NCBI RefSeq assembly: GCF_000234665.1
Contig: NC_018335.1
Coordinates: forward strand, 1,350,954-1,414,953
Origin: Leishmania mexicana MHOM/GT/2001/U1103
Taxonomy: Eukaryota; Euglenozoa; Kinetoplastea; Trypanosomatida; Trypanosomatidae
Length of the DNA: 64,000 bases
Direction of reading: 5' to 3'
Position 1 is the first letter of the stretch. Each line of letters starts with the position of its first letter. Below are positions 36,451 through 46,323 of this stretch, piece after piece. The notes under the pieces were generated by a model. The model had not been told where the DNA came from. It searched no databases and saw only the letters and a list, made by a program, of their open reading frames with translations. A program made the position numbers and the translations under genes.

Positions 36451-38361
36451 ATGTCTGCCGAGGAACCACGGAAGATACACGCGAAGCGATCCTTCTTGGA
36501 GCCGCTGTGTGCGCCGGAGTCCCTGACGCCATTAAATGACAAGCAGAAGTCCGCGGCGAGTGCGGTCAAGCCGTGGGCACCGACAAGTGCCCTGGAATGG
36601 CTACAGCTTGCCTCGCACCTTCTCATCGCCAGCGGCGGCAACGGTGAGGCAGAGGAGCGCGTGCTGACGGTGTGTGAGGAGGCTGCGGCGATGCTGTTAG
36701 AGGAGGACGCCAAGAGCCGCGCCAGCGCCAAGTCCAAGGCACCGACGGTGGCGGTGGCGGAGGCTGCTGTGTATAGTGCCAAAGAGGGTGGCGATACCAA
36801 TGATGGAGCAGAAGACAACGCGGCCTCCGACGACGGTGACCAGAGCGCTTTCGCTGCTGCCGAGGAGGAGCCCCCATCGACCGAACGTCTGCAGGCCGCG
36901 TACTTGCTCACGGCGGCTGCGGTAGCTGCAGCAGAGGCGCATCGGCTTCCCGCGGCAGAGTCAGCCGTTCGCTTGGCTCGTGCCGCAGTCGAGGCGTACC
37001 GCTGCCCAATGACTGCCTGCACCCTGGCGATGGCCTGTGTGCGGTGGGGGATGACCATTCGCGACATCAACAGCCGCGCCGCGGCCTTCCAGACTGCGTT
37101 TTCCGTCATCACCGCAGCAAGCAGAGATATACTGGAGCGCGAGACGCTCCCCGAAGAGGATACTGGGTACGTTCTGCGCATGGCTTGGATGCTCGTCAGC
37201 GTGGGCGCCTCAGACAATGCCCACAATCAGCTAATGGTGGTACTCCAGCACAACCCAAAGAGCTACATGGGGCTGCTTCTTCTGACCCTCCTGCACGCCG
37301 CGGAGGGCGACTACGATGACGCCAACAAGGCCGTCATGCATCTGCTTAATGGGTACCCGAACGACGTGGTGGCGGTTATCGTCCACGCGGCGGTGCAACA
37401 TAAATGCCGGCTGCCAGAGTCCACTGATGGGCACGGCAGGGACGCGGCCGCGGAGGAGCTGGCGGTGGCCATGGCGCGTATCGCAAAGCTCGGCGACGAA
37501 GCCGCCAGCGCAGAGGCGGCCGCTCTGAAAAAGAAGTCACTGAAAGGGTTGTGCACGCACTGCGCCCCCGACGAGGACGTGGAAGGGGGCCCGAAGCACT
37601 CCTCCGGCGAGCTGAAGCGGCGCGTTGTGGGGCACTGGGCACTGCTGAGTCACGTCGCCACGCGACTCGGATGCACAACGGTGGCGGAGGTCGCCATAGA
37701 GGCGGGCACGGCCGCCGTTACACAGAGCAAGATGCTGTATCGGCGTTCTTTCGCCGACCTGCAGTGCAGCCAGGCGCGTCTCTCGCTGATCCGCCTCAGG
37801 GAGGCCATCGCGGCGCAGCAGGTGCACCACGGCGGCGGCCCGTCTGTGCCACTGGTACGTGATATCAACCTACTGGGCACCCTGGACTTCGACACCGCCG
37901 CCTCTTCTGAGCTGACGCGCATGGTCGCCGGCCTGCCACTCACCTCCGGCGTTGCAGATAGGGTGCGCGGCACATTTTCGCTCTTCCCCGGCTCGGCGAT
38001 GCAGCGCTTGCTGCCGTCGAAGCTGTTTGATGCCGTTGCGTCGACGCTGTTGGCGGCGGTGGAGGCATGCCCGCACCACGGAGAGGGACACACGCTGCTT
38101 GGTGTGACGCGCCTCCTGGAGGCTTCGCAGCTCGACTTGCCGTCTGACACTCGCCACAATCGGCTGCAGGAGGCTGAGCGGCACTTTATGAACGCCATGC
38201 AAGCCGATGCGGCGATGCCGGAGGCGTATCTTGGCGCCGGCGTCGTGGCCGAGGCGCAGGGCGCCACAGGCGAGAGCTTTGACTTCTACACCTCTGCGGC
38301 GGAGGTGTCGGTGCAGGCCCCGCTGATCCCTTGGCAGTACTTTGACTACCTTTATCAGTAG
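36451..38361 (+). CDS. TPR-like repeat protein, conserved hypothetical
   Basis: 636 residues from the ATG at 36451; the frame is open a little further upstream but without ATG. The protein is almost entirely helical and Ala-rich, with paired amphipathic helices typical of TPR/SEL-like solenoids. Examples are LQAAYLLTAAAVAAAEAHRL followed by PAAESAVRLARAAVEAYRCP, AHNQLMVVLQHNPKSYMGLL, ACPHHGEGHTLLGVTRLLEA, and RHFMNAMQADAAMPEAYLGA near the C-terminus. A Glu/Asp/Ala-rich low-complexity insert lies at about 85-150. It ends in an aromatic motif (IPWQYFDYLYQ). It is probably a scaffold; partner and pathway cannot be inferred. A hairpin and a SIDER-like element lie in its presumed 3'UTR. Confidence 0.75.
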   Translation: MSAEEPRKIHAKRSFLEPLCAPESLTPLNDKQKSAASAVKPWAPTSALEWLQLASHLLIASGGNGEAEERVLTVCEEAAAMLLEEDAKSRASAKSKAPTVAVAEAAVYSAKEGGDTNDGAEDNAASDDGDQSAFAAAEEEPPSTERLQAAYLLTAAAVAAAEAHRLPAAESAVRLARAAVEAYRCPMTACTLAMACVRWGMTIRDINSRAAAFQTAFSVITAASRDILERETLPEEDTGYVLRMAWMLVSVGASDNAHNQLMVVLQHNPKSYMGLLLLTLLHAAEGDYDDANKAVMHLLNGYPNDVVAVIVHAAVQHKCRLPESTDGHGRDAAAEELAVAMARIAKLGDEAASAEAAALKKKSLKGLCTHCAPDEDVEGGPKHSSGELKRRVVGHWALLSHVATRLGCTTVAEVAIEAGTAAVTQSKMLYRRSFADLQCSQARLSLIRLREAIAAQQVHHGGGPSVPLVRDINLLGTLDFDTAASSELTRMVAGLPLTSGVADRVRGTFSLFPGSAMQRLLPSKLFDAVASTLLAAVEACPHHGEGHTLLGVTRLLEASQLDLPSDTRHNRLQEAERHFMNAMQADAAMPEAYLGAGVVAEAQGATGESFDFYTSAAEVSVQAPLIPWQYFDYLYQ

Positions 38362-38470
38362 TAATACTGACGTAACACGTATCAGCTCTCCATGTACGCA
38401 TCATGCGTGTGCTATTGCGGGTTTGTGCCTGCGGTGGCTGCCTCAGTTGAAGAAACGCGCTGCTGGACCT

Positions 38471-38547
38471 CGAGAGGAGGAAGAAGAGCGGTGCCGGATA
38501 CCGCGGCGTACTCTCCTGCACCTCTCCTCTTCTTCCTCCTCCTCTCG
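38471..38547 (+). other. Imperfect inverted repeat (potential hairpin)
   Basis: CGAGAGGAGGAAGAAGAG at 38471-38488 pairs with the complement at 38527-38547, with one 3-nt bulge. The loop is about 38 nt. It lies about 110 nt after the stop codon of the TPR-like gene. Because both arms are purine/pyrimidine repeats, chance pairing is possible. Confidence 0.6.
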
Positions 38548-38734
38548 CTGCACTCTTCTTGAGTGGTGCACTGTCATTGAGGCCCCTCCCCCCACCCCAC
38601 CCTGCCACGAGAGCGGTGCGACTGGGAGATGGCGCACTCATGCGTGATGAGGAAACTTTGTGCTTCCATGCGTTGATGCATGATGTGGGGTGCTTCCATG
38701 CCCCCGCGCTTTATCCCTCGTGATGGACAAGGGG

Positions 38735-39195
38735 GACGGATGGACACACTACCCGTCTCCGTGTGCGATATCCCAGGGCCCAGTACCCTCCCTCCCCCAT
38801 CTATGCCAATGCCGAACCGCTTCTGGCGGTGACAGGGCCAAGCACCTACGAGGTAGGGGGAGGCCAGCTGGATGTATAGCTACTGCGTATGCCGGCGGTG
38901 AGGTCCTTGGCGGCGTTGCGTCCGAGCGACCTGCGACAACGAACCGGCTTGTGACGCCCACATGATGGGCGAAGTGCCACCGTGACTCGAGCACATCCCA
39001 TCCGGCACTCACACTGCCTGCTGGTGTAGGGGGCCGGTTCCACCACAGGAGACGCACCACGCGGCGGCCCGCAAAGGCAGAGTGAGCAGGGTTTGCGGTG
39101 GAGACTGTGCTCTCAGATGGCTGAGTCGGAGCATTGCTGGAGCCCGCGCGTCTACGGCTGCCTCGCACGACGCGATGGGGGCCTGTCGCATGGCT
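38735..39195 (+). mobile_element. SIDER2-like degenerate retroposon
   Basis: A non-coding block with normal base complexity inside a simple-sequence spacer. Its landmarks (CTATGCCAATGCCGAACCGC, GGTGACAGGGCC, GCGACCTGCGACAACG, GATGGGCGAAG, ACTGCCTGCTGG, GGGGGCCGGTTCCACCACAG, GCAAAGGCAGAGTGAGCAGG) agree with my recollection of Leishmania SIDER elements, which are short, truncated relatives of ingi/L1Tc-type retroposons and often sit in 3'UTRs in the sense direction. Some SIDER2 copies promote mRNA decay or stage-specific translation. Classification is by recognition, not alignment. Ends are approximate. Confidence 0.55.
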
Positions 39196-39199
39196 GGAG

Positions 39200-39472
39200 A
39201 TGGAGGGTGAGGTTTCTGCGGATTCTGTTTGCCAGAGTGAGCAAATTGACGAAGAAGAATTGAAAAACATCGCTGTCATCCTTGTCGTGAGAGGGAGGTG
39301 CCGTCACCTCTCTCTCCCTGGACGGAGGTGGCGACATAGGGTGGCCGATGTTGTGTACACGCCGCTTGGGCAGGGAGGGGACGATGTGTGTGTGTGTCTG
39401 CACCCTCTTCTTCGCAGTTGCCAATCTTTGATGATCACGCTAGTGCGTGCAGGCAGACACAGCTCTGCGTGA
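39200..39472 (+). CDS. Weak candidate small ORF
   Basis: 90 codons starting MEGEVSADSVCQSEQIDEEE. The first 30 residues look protein-like (acidic, few Cys/Ser), but the rest is Arg/Leu/Cys-rich and resembles chance translation. It abuts the SIDER-like element and has no clear pyrimidine tract just upstream. Probably not a gene. Confidence 0.15.
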   Translation: MEGEVSADSVCQSEQIDEEELKNIAVILVVRGRCRHLSLPGRRWRHRVADVVYTPLGQGGDDVCVCLHPLLRSCQSLMITLVRAGRHSSA

Positions 39473-39848
39473 GCAGCAGCAGAAAGAGCTACTGCGAGAA
39501 AACAACGGTAACATTTCCTGTGGATGCTTGGACACCCTGCGTGTTGCCTCCGAGTGAACGTATTCGTCACTACTCGTCCGCAGGAGTGCGCGTTGCGTGT
39601 CTCCCTCTCTCTCCTCTATTGTGCTTCCTACCTCGCTTGCTCTCGTGTGCGTTCATTTTCTCTCTGAGTGAAACCACCCCCTCCACGCCACTCCGCGGCA
39701 TCGTCGCTCGACATACATCTGAAGACGCCGACGAAGGCTTTGTGCGTGCTCCCAGTTGACGTGATCAAGTTATATCCATCCTCCACTGGAGTGCGTTGTC
39801 GTCATCCTCTCTTGTGCGTGTCGTCGGCCTACATACCATCACTGACCC

Positions 39849-40088
39849 ATGTCCGCGCTTAATATCACCTGCGCCGGTGCCGTGTATCACGGCTGCGCCA
39901 CCCTGGAGGTGATGCGGCACCGCTGCCCGCAGTGGCAGCCCGGCAGCGACATGCCCATCAACGCCGCCCCCGAGGACGCGGATGAGGTGGTGGAGGATGC
40001 TGGCGAGGAAGTGGCCGCCGAGGAAGTGGCCGCCGAGGCGTGTGATTCCACTGAAGCACCTGAGACCAGCGAGGAGGATGCAGAATAG
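39849..40088 (+). CDS. Small acidic protein, hypothetical
   Basis: 79 residues. The N-terminal ~35 residues contain three Cys (C8, C16, C26) and aromatic residues (AVYHGCATLEVMRHRCPQW). The C-terminal half is a strongly acidic Glu/Asp/Ala tail with a duplicated EEVAAEE/EEVAAEA unit. GC-rich third positions and a preceding T/C-rich stretch (about 39760-39845) support coding. No family was recognised. It could be a small conserved kinetoplastid protein or the 5' part of a decayed gene. Confidence 0.5.
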   Translation: MSALNITCAGAVYHGCATLEVMRHRCPQWQPGSDMPINAAPEDADEVVEDAGEEVAAEEVAAEACDSTEAPETSEEDAE

Positions 40089-41252
40089 AACGTGGAGACG
40101 GTTCGCACGACAAAAGGAAGGGCCAGGGGGGGTGAGGTGTCGAATACCGGACGGATGCAGCTGGTCCGTGGCACCGTGAGACTGCAGCGCATGTGCACGT
40201 ATCCTTCACCTGCCGGCTAGCTGCCGTGCTTTACACATTTGTAAGCCCTTCCTCCCTTCCTCTCCCTCTCCGCCTGCCTCGCCGAGTCGACTGCTGAGCG
40301 GGAAGCGGCGATACTAGTAGTAGCACATCTAGGACACTCCACCGAAGCATTACTTGCCAGAATAAATAGGAATGAAACGACGCAACGCAAGCAGATGGAC
40401 AAGGGCGCCTGTGCATCAAGATTCCGCAACTGGAATGCCATGCACCGCCTCCCGCATGTCCCTCTCTTCCACTGCGTGCGCTGCTATAGCCTTCTGCACC
40501 GATCGACGTACATCATCGTCATGTGCACGGAGGAGACGTGAGGACAAGTAGAAAAAAAAGAGAGAGATGTATACGGCGGCTACAGGTGACGAGGGCGTTG
40601 CTGCTGCTGGCTTCTGTGCGTATCTTGTCCTTGCCTATTCTCTGGTGCGCTTCCCTTGCTGTATGCCACTTCGTTGAGCGCACACAAGCCCTCACCTTTC
40701 CACCCTGCAGTGAAACGCAAACCGCCCTAGCGCGTCTCTCTCTCTGTGCCCGCCACTTCTTTGTTCCCACGCAAGGCATCATCTACCGGGCACGGACGCA
40801 CTCTGATAACAGATGTGCCGCACCGGGACACAACACTCGTACAGACGCGGACGCACATGTGCGCTGACTGTCGCATCCATCTTGTACGAAGCCTTGCTTC
40901 CTCTCTCATCTTCACCCCATCCTGCACCTCACCACGCCTAGCAAGCAGACTTCCGGCTCCCTCCTCGCGTTTTTCGGGGCGATCACCCTATCGAGATCGT
41001 TTCGACTCACGTCCGCGCAGTTGTGCCGACGGATGAGTGTGCGCACTGGGTCTGTCTCTCCTCCGAGTCTCTCGCCTGCTGTTGGTGTGTGCGCATCTCT
41101 GGCGCACTCGATCTCGCTGCGAAGGCGCCACTCCCCCCTCCTACGGCAAAGACGGCGCCGCGGAGGCGGCGACAGCGCACCTCCGACTTTCGGCTGATAC
41201 AGAAGGAAAGCCTCAATAAAAAAAGACCGCTGTCTGTGGAGTGCAGCTTTCG
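40089..41252 (+). other. Spacer, no gene
   Basis: T/C tract near 40235-40275 followed by several AGs, a TAGTAG run near 40312-40322, an A-run (40551-40560), a T/C tract (40732-40752), and AATAAA near 41214-41222. No supported gene. The tract at about 41120-41145 could serve the helicase gene. Confidence 0.5.
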
Positions 41253-43307
41253 ATGCTTCGCAAGTGCCCCCTGCTGCGGTGGCGTCCGGAAAAGCGACTG
41301 CCGCTGCGCTTCCGGGCCGTACCGGAGGAGTTCACCGACCTCCGCACTGCGGACAGTCGCCCGGTGCTCTTCACTGCAAAGCGGCCAGCCCCGTTGCGCG
41401 ACGTGACGCGGCTCAGCGATGTGCTGCTGGATAACACGGCTTTCTCCACGCACAACCCGGAGGATATGGCACAGAAGCCGGTGGCCGTCGTCGCGCCCGA
41501 GCGCATGGGACTCCCGGATCAGCTCGTCGGGTACTTGGAGCACCGTTTCCTCGACACCAACCGCAGCCTCTCCACGACGGCCGCCGCCGCGACATCTCCG
41601 GCGTCGTCCTCAACATTGTTTCAGGGCTTCACTGTTGCGCAGGCACGTATCCTGCAGCACATGTACGCCACGCAGGACGTTGCCGTCTGTGCCCCCACCG
41701 GCACGGGAAAGACGTTTGCGCTGTGTCTCGGCGTCGTTGCGCGACTCATGCGCGATGGGCCCATGAAGCTCCTCTCCACCATCATCCTTGTCAGCAACGA
41801 CTATCTGTGCTGGCAGGTGGAGAGGTGGCTGCAAGAGATGTGGTGGTACCCAAACGACGACCGCCTGGTCTTCGCCGCCACGAGCAACCTCACTGAGGAA
41901 CACGTGTACCGCCGACTGACGAAGGAGATTGTACGGGATGCGCACGAGAGCAGAAAGATTGTCGGCACCATCGACAACCGACCGTACATCGTGGTTACGA
42001 CGCCGGACGTGCTCTGGCGCTTTTACAAGCGCCGCCGCGCTGCCATTCAGAAGCGGGAGCATCGAAAAAACAGAAAAGGCTACTCCTTCTCCCTCACGCC
42101 GGTCCTCTCCACGGTCGACCTCATTGTGGTGGACGAGGTGGACGAGGTGATGCCGTCGACGCAGCCGAGCGCCGCCGGCAATCTACTGCTCAAAGAGCTG
42201 TTCCGCTACACCAAGTATCAGGCCCCCGTGCAGGTGGTCTTGACGAGTGCCACCCTAGCCGGGTCAACGGTGAATCACATTCGGCGCTACATGAAGAAGA
42301 ATCTGCTGGCGGACCGCACAGCGCGGGTGTTCGAGGAAGCGAAGGAGTCGGCCACGCGGCTGACCGCCGTCTCGGACACGGTCTCACGCGCAGCCGTGCC
42401 GCGTAGCATTCGGCATCTCTTCTACACGGCTGACACCCAACGGGAGCAGCGACAGTGTCTCGCAAAAGTGTTCGCTGCGACGTGCCCCAGCCTGCACCCG
42501 CTGCGCTCCGGCAAGGGCGAAGCGGGGGATGGCGAATCGTCGGACCCCACAAGCGCCGCCGCTGCTGAGCATCAAGACTACATTCTCCTCATTCTGCCGG
42601 ACTGTGCCAAGGTGGAGGACTTTATCAGCCACGTCCTTCTCCCGGGCCAAGCGGATGCGCTGCGCACCCTCGGCTCACAAGATGACGTGCGGTGTACCGA
42701 CTACTTCGTAGAACGGCTGGACTACACAGTGCAGGTGCAGCAGCAACAGCGGCGCCGTGCCGAGACGCGCAAGTTCATTCAGCGCACCGTGCGAAAGGCC
42801 GAAGTCTTGGACGGCGATGTGGGGTATCCCTCCTCTGCGCCGCTGCCCTCCAGTCTGTTTCGACGACTCGAGCGAGAGGTGAACGTGACGACACCCATAC
42901 CCACTGCGGCGAGTGAGTCACAGGCGCCGATGACGAAGCCGTTGGAGACATCGCCGGCTGTATGTCCGGCCGACTCGCTGACAGCCTTGTCTTCTCCTCC
43001 ACGGCCGCTGCGGCGCTGCTTCATCACGTGCACCTGCAGCAACGTGCGTGGACTGGATCTGCCACACCTGACCCACGTCATCATTCTCGCCCAGCCGACT
43101 ACCGCACTCGAGTACGCGCACTGGTGTGGCCGGGTGGGGCGCTTTGGCCGTCCTGGGGTGTCGGTCACACTCATGGCACGCAGCGCAACGCGCCGCCTGC
43201 ACCAGTTCTGTGACTCTCTCGGGATTGCTTTTCGTGTGGAGAAGCGGCATGCAGAGGTGGACGTTAACGCGGAGCGTTGGCTGAGCGGTGCGGACACGGC
43301 GTTATAA
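41253..43307 (+). CDS. DEAD-box-like RNA helicase, probably mitochondrial
   Basis: 684 residues. The N-terminus ([20 protein letters not shown]) is basic and acid-free, fitting a mitochondrial presequence. Helicase motifs in order: Q-like [13 protein letters not shown], motif I APTGTGKT (about 147-154), VVTTPDVL for Ib, motif [10 protein letters not shown] (about 292-299, DEVD in place of DEAD), motif III TSATL (about 330), motif [13 protein letters not shown] (about 599) and motif [15 protein letters not shown] (about 624). Motif VI departs from HRxGRxGR: the first Arg is Trp, while the following GRxGR is kept. Spacing between domains is long because of inserts (about 405-440 and 505-590). 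Ancestrally such proteins remodel RNA, here plausibly mitochondrial rRNA or edited mRNA (inference). The start is the first ATG; an upstream GTG was ignored. Confidence 0.85.
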   Translation: MLRKCPLLRWRPEKRLPLRFRAVPEEFTDLRTADSRPVLFTAKRPAPLRDVTRLSDVLLDNTAFSTHNPEDMAQKPVAVVAPERMGLPDQLVGYLEHRFLDTNRSLSTTAAAATSPASSSTLFQGFTVAQARILQHMYATQDVAVCAPTGTGKTFALCLGVVARLMRDGPMKLLSTIILVSNDYLCWQVERWLQEMWWYPNDDRLVFAATSNLTEEHVYRRLTKEIVRDAHESRKIVGTIDNRPYIVVTTPDVLWRFYKRRRAAIQKREHRKNRKGYSFSLTPVLSTVDLIVVDEVDEVMPSTQPSAAGNLLLKELFRYTKYQAPVQVVLTSATLAGSTVNHIRRYMKKNLLADRTARVFEEAKESATRLTAVSDTVSRAAVPRSIRHLFYTADTQREQRQCLAKVFAATCPSLHPLRSGKGEAGDGESSDPTSAAAAEHQDYILLILPDCAKVEDFISHVLLPGQADALRTLGSQDDVRCTDYFVERLDYTVQVQQQQRRRAETRKFIQRTVRKAEVLDGDVGYPSSAPLPSSLFRRLEREVNVTTPIPTAASESQAPMTKPLETSPAVCPADSLTALSSPPRPLRRCFITCTCSNVRGLDLPHLTHVIILAQPTTALEYAHWCGRVGRFGRPGVSVTLMARSATRRLHQFCDSLGIAFRVEKRHAEVDVNAERWLSGADTAL

Positions 43308-43630
43308 CCACACTTATAAAGGGCGAGCGTGAGCGCCGCTTGCCGCCTTCACCGGGACCAGCTCAAGCTGCACCCAGCATCTCTGCGAGGGACGCAGAGG
43401 AGCGGAAGGAGAAGCGCACAGGACACAAGAGAGGACAGAAAAGGACACGCAATGTAAGTGTGTGCGTGGCCTTGAAAGGCGCGGTTGCCGCTAGTGATGT
43501 TGTTGCTGAGGTGGTATTACACAGCAGCGGCGACTGCACAACTAGAGTCCGTTCCCGCCTCTTCTCTGTCTGTGTCTTGGCCCTGCCACACGCACCGGCA
43601 AGCGAACATCAAGTGGTCCCCCTTTTCCCT

Positions 43631-44146
43631 CCTCTCTGCTCGCTCTCTTTGCCTCGTGCCGAGGCCGGCAGGTGAGTGCGCGCCAGTGCATGCGGAGAGG
43701 GACCCCTTTCTTCGGTTGCGTCTGTCTGCTCATCTCCTGCATCGTTGTACACTCTTCTCGGGACACCACGGTGCGACGAGATGCGGCAGGGGGAGGGCGA
43801 TCGGGTTGTGCTCTCTCGTCGCAGTGGAGGCGGTGGCGTTGCGCTGCCTGGCGGTGCTACTTCCGGCGTCGATTTCCGTAGACACGGAGGGCCCCGCAAC
43901 CTTGTGGTCTCTTGTCTGCCGTTGTACTTCGACCGCCCGTGCCTTGAGAGTCAGCCCCGCCCGCTCGACCGTCTGCATGCCTCCACCTGGCGGTGCCGGG
44001 GGCTGGAGGGGCACGCGGCTCGGCGCTGTCGCCCTTATACAAGCACAACCTACACGCGTATCGGTGTTCCTGAGTAGGACGCACTGTGCTCCTGACGGTG
44101 CGGACCTCGGTGCCACTCTCGGTTCTTCGATCTCCCACTTCCCCCT
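43631..44146 (+). repeat. Dispersed repeat, copy B (longest copy)
   Basis: This 516-bp unit shares its first 257 bp with copy C (46690-46946) and its last 361 bp with copy A (33272-33632). The ~100-bp overlap (43786-43887) is common to all three. All copies are in the sense direction and in spacers. Differences seen by eye are very few, unlike the usual highly degenerate SIDERs. No poly(A) tail or terminal repeat was noticed. Unclassified. Confidence 0.9.
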
Positions 44147-44439
44147 CCCACTCCTCACCCTTTGTCGTCTTTACCGGAGAACTATTCCGCTGCTCTTGCT
44201 TGTCCTCTCCTTTGCCGCTGCAACGGCGAACGCTCGGTGGTGGCGGCATTGGTGGTGGGAGAGAGAGAGGCTGACCTGCAGCACGCGTCCAACGGACAAC
44301 AGTCTGTGGTCTCTGTCTACTCACCCGTTGTCGTACAGGTCTTCACCGCACCTCTCCACGCTGCCTTGCCGCCTAGTGTAGCCGCGTCTCCTCACTGTAT
44401 GGGGCCTCACCACGTTGGCGTTCATCTAGGCGATCACGT

Positions 44440-44471
44440 TCCTCTTACCCTTCTTCAACACGCACACCTAG
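44440..44471 (+). promoter_or_regulatory. Predicted spliced-leader acceptor region
   Basis: The pyrimidine tract CGTTCCTCTTACCCTTCTTC is followed by the AG at 44470-44471, only 4 nt before the ATG at 44476. An AG near 44337 is an alternative giving a longer leader. Confidence 0.35.
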
Positions 44472-44475
44472 TACC

Positions 44476-45381
44476 ATGGGTAAGACGCACACTTGTGAAC
44501 CTTCGGCGACGATGAAGCCGCTGGAGGAGCTCACCGACGCGGACATGCACGAGATGAGGGATTTGAACATCGGCGAAGGCATGTTTAACCGCATCCTCAC
44601 CTCCTGCATGAAGTTCGCCTTCTCCGGCGGCTGGAGTGTGCAGAAGCGTGACGCCAAGTACGGCATTGTATGGGAGACGAAGCCCAGCGAGAACAGCAAC
44701 AAGAAGGCGATGCGGTTCACCGCCAAAGTGCCGAAGTGCAACACAGGCTCGCTGGAGGCCATCCTTGTGGACGACGAATACTTTAAAGACGATCCGAAAG
44801 TCAGCTACATGTACAAGTACGATAAGCTGCTGCAGCAGAACCGTGTCGAGAAGCTCATCGCCGGCAATGTCGCGGTACAGAGCTCGCACTACGGAGCGCC
44901 GGTGATGTTCGTGGCGCCGCGGCACATGGTCTCCTACGTCACACTCGGCGCTCTTCTCACGCCGGCGCAACAGAAGGAGCTCGGGATTCGGCCCACTGGG
45001 CTCAGCGACCAGCCGGCCGACGCACAACGCACGGACAACCTCATGGCGTTCACCCAGTGCTGCATCGACTACACTGGTAACGCCGTAGAGCTGAAGAAGG
45101 GCAGCGAGCGCGGCCACGTGTACAACTACTCGTTGCTTGGGCAGGAGGAGCCTGACGGTTCCATGACGGTGACGATGACGTTGGATATGGACCCTGCTGG
45201 TAAATTGCCGGCGAAGGTGTTGGACATGACCAACAGTGAGCAGCTCAAGAAGATGGAGCTAATCGTTGAGCTGCTGAAGGCCGCAGGTCCACAGCCGCAC
45301 CTGTGCAGCGTCTACAAAAACACACGCAACTTCCCCTTTCGCAACCCCTCCAAATGCGAGGGAGAGGGGAAGGGAGACTGA
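44476..45381 (+). CDS. START-like lipid-binding protein
   Basis: 301 residues. No signal peptide or TM segment was seen. The central part has the pattern of a START/StARkin fold: WSVQKRDAKYGIVWETKP near the start of the sheet, alternating strands (MRFTAKVPKC; SLEAILVDDEYFKDD), then SSHYGAPVMFVAPRHMVSYV (the region corresponding to the 'R-D-F...R' strand), SERGHVYNYSLLGQEEPDGS, MTVTMTLDMDPAGKLPAKVL and a long amphipathic C-terminal helix (EQLKKMELIVELLKAA). The G-x-LPxxV turn before the last helix is typical of START proteins, which carry a lipid in a hydrophobic tunnel. The C-terminus is basic and low-complexity. Ligand unknown. Alternative: a kinetoplastid-specific protein with a similar secondary structure. 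Confidence 0.75.
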   Translation: MGKTHTCEPSATMKPLEELTDADMHEMRDLNIGEGMFNRILTSCMKFAFSGGWSVQKRDAKYGIVWETKPSENSNKKAMRFTAKVPKCNTGSLEAILVDDEYFKDDPKVSYMYKYDKLLQQNRVEKLIAGNVAVQSSHYGAPVMFVAPRHMVSYVTLGALLTPAQQKELGIRPTGLSDQPADAQRTDNLMAFTQCCIDYTGNAVELKKGSERGHVYNYSLLGQEEPDGSMTVTMTLDMDPAGKLPAKVLDMTNSEQLKKMELIVELLKAAGPQPHLCSVYKNTRNFPFRNPSKCEGEGKGD

Positions 45382-46323
45382 GCCGTGAAGGTGCCGTCGT
45401 TGAAGGCAGGGCGAGGGGGTGCAGGGTGTGGCGCAGCGACGGTGCTAATACGATCTCTTTTTTTTCGATGCAGGTCGTTGAATGACATCAATGCGCATGT
45501 GCCCCCCCCCCCCCCCACACACACACGCTCGCCACGGCGCTCACTGTCTCTGAACGCTGCTTTTGTTTCTCGCCTCGTTTTTTTCTCGTGTATCTTTGCG
45601 TGTGTGCGCCTGCGTTGTTTTCCTGCACACCACCAGACTCGCACTTGGCGGAGGGCAGGCCTCTCTTGACTCACTCCCGCCCCGCCCTCCCCCCTCGCAT
45701 CAGCGCTGCGTTGTTTTCCTATCCTGTTGCGTGTGCGCATCTTCTCTCTCGCCAACCCCTATCGGCTGCTGAGCGACTCGCGCTGCCGTCAGCATTCTCA
45801 TGCACTGCCCCAGCGGTGCGTTCAGCCCTCCCCCCATCCTACCCGACACACAAACACCTACGTTCGCATACATAGACGCTTGCGCTAGCTACATTGCAAT
45901 GTGCGCGCGCGGGTGAGGTAGGGTGTAGCGGTGCGCATGTCTGCAGCACATGCTGCCACTTCTGCTGTTTTTTTTTTGCTCTTCCCTTCCGTGAGCGGCT
46001 CACTTGTGTGTATGGATGTCTGCCGCTGCCTGGGCACGTCCCCTGGTGCCAATTTGCCGCTGCACTTGTCAACGGTTTTGAATGTGTGCGCCTTACCGAG
46101 GTGCCCTTATGCTTCTCTTCTCCCTTTTTCATGTGGGGCACCTTGCCTTCTTCGCTTTGGAGTGTCTGCATATATTGACCGGCTACAACTCCACTTGTCA
46201 CGTCTTTCATGCTCCGTCCACTGCCGCTGCTGGTGCCGCCCCGCTGCCAATTTTCCTCCTCCATCACCTTCGCATCGCTCGTCTACCTGCTGACTGATGA
46301 GCCGGGTGCGATAACGATACGCG

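Larger units (their letters stand above)
38362..39848 (+). other. Spacer: 3'UTR with hairpin and SIDER-like element
   Basis: The spacer begins with an imperfect hairpin (38471-38547), followed by T/G-rich sequence, a SIDER-like block (38735-39195), a weak short open frame (39200-39472), and T/C tracts at about 39598-39665 leading to the next small gene. Confidence 0.6.
43308..44475 (+). other. Spacer containing repeat copy B
   Basis: Mostly filled by the longest copy of the dispersed repeat (43631-44146). Short unique sequence lies on each side, with the predicted acceptor for the START-like gene at the right end. Confidence 0.6.

Noticed and set aside
39117..39263. 48-codon ORF beginning MAESEHCWSP
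   Set aside because: Short, inside the SIDER-like boundary, and overlapping another equally weak frame.
38749..39279. 176-codon minus-strand ORF with ATG
   Set aside because: It lies inside the SIDER-like block, against the direction of the unit, and its translation is Ser/Pro/Arg-rich without any recognisable motif.
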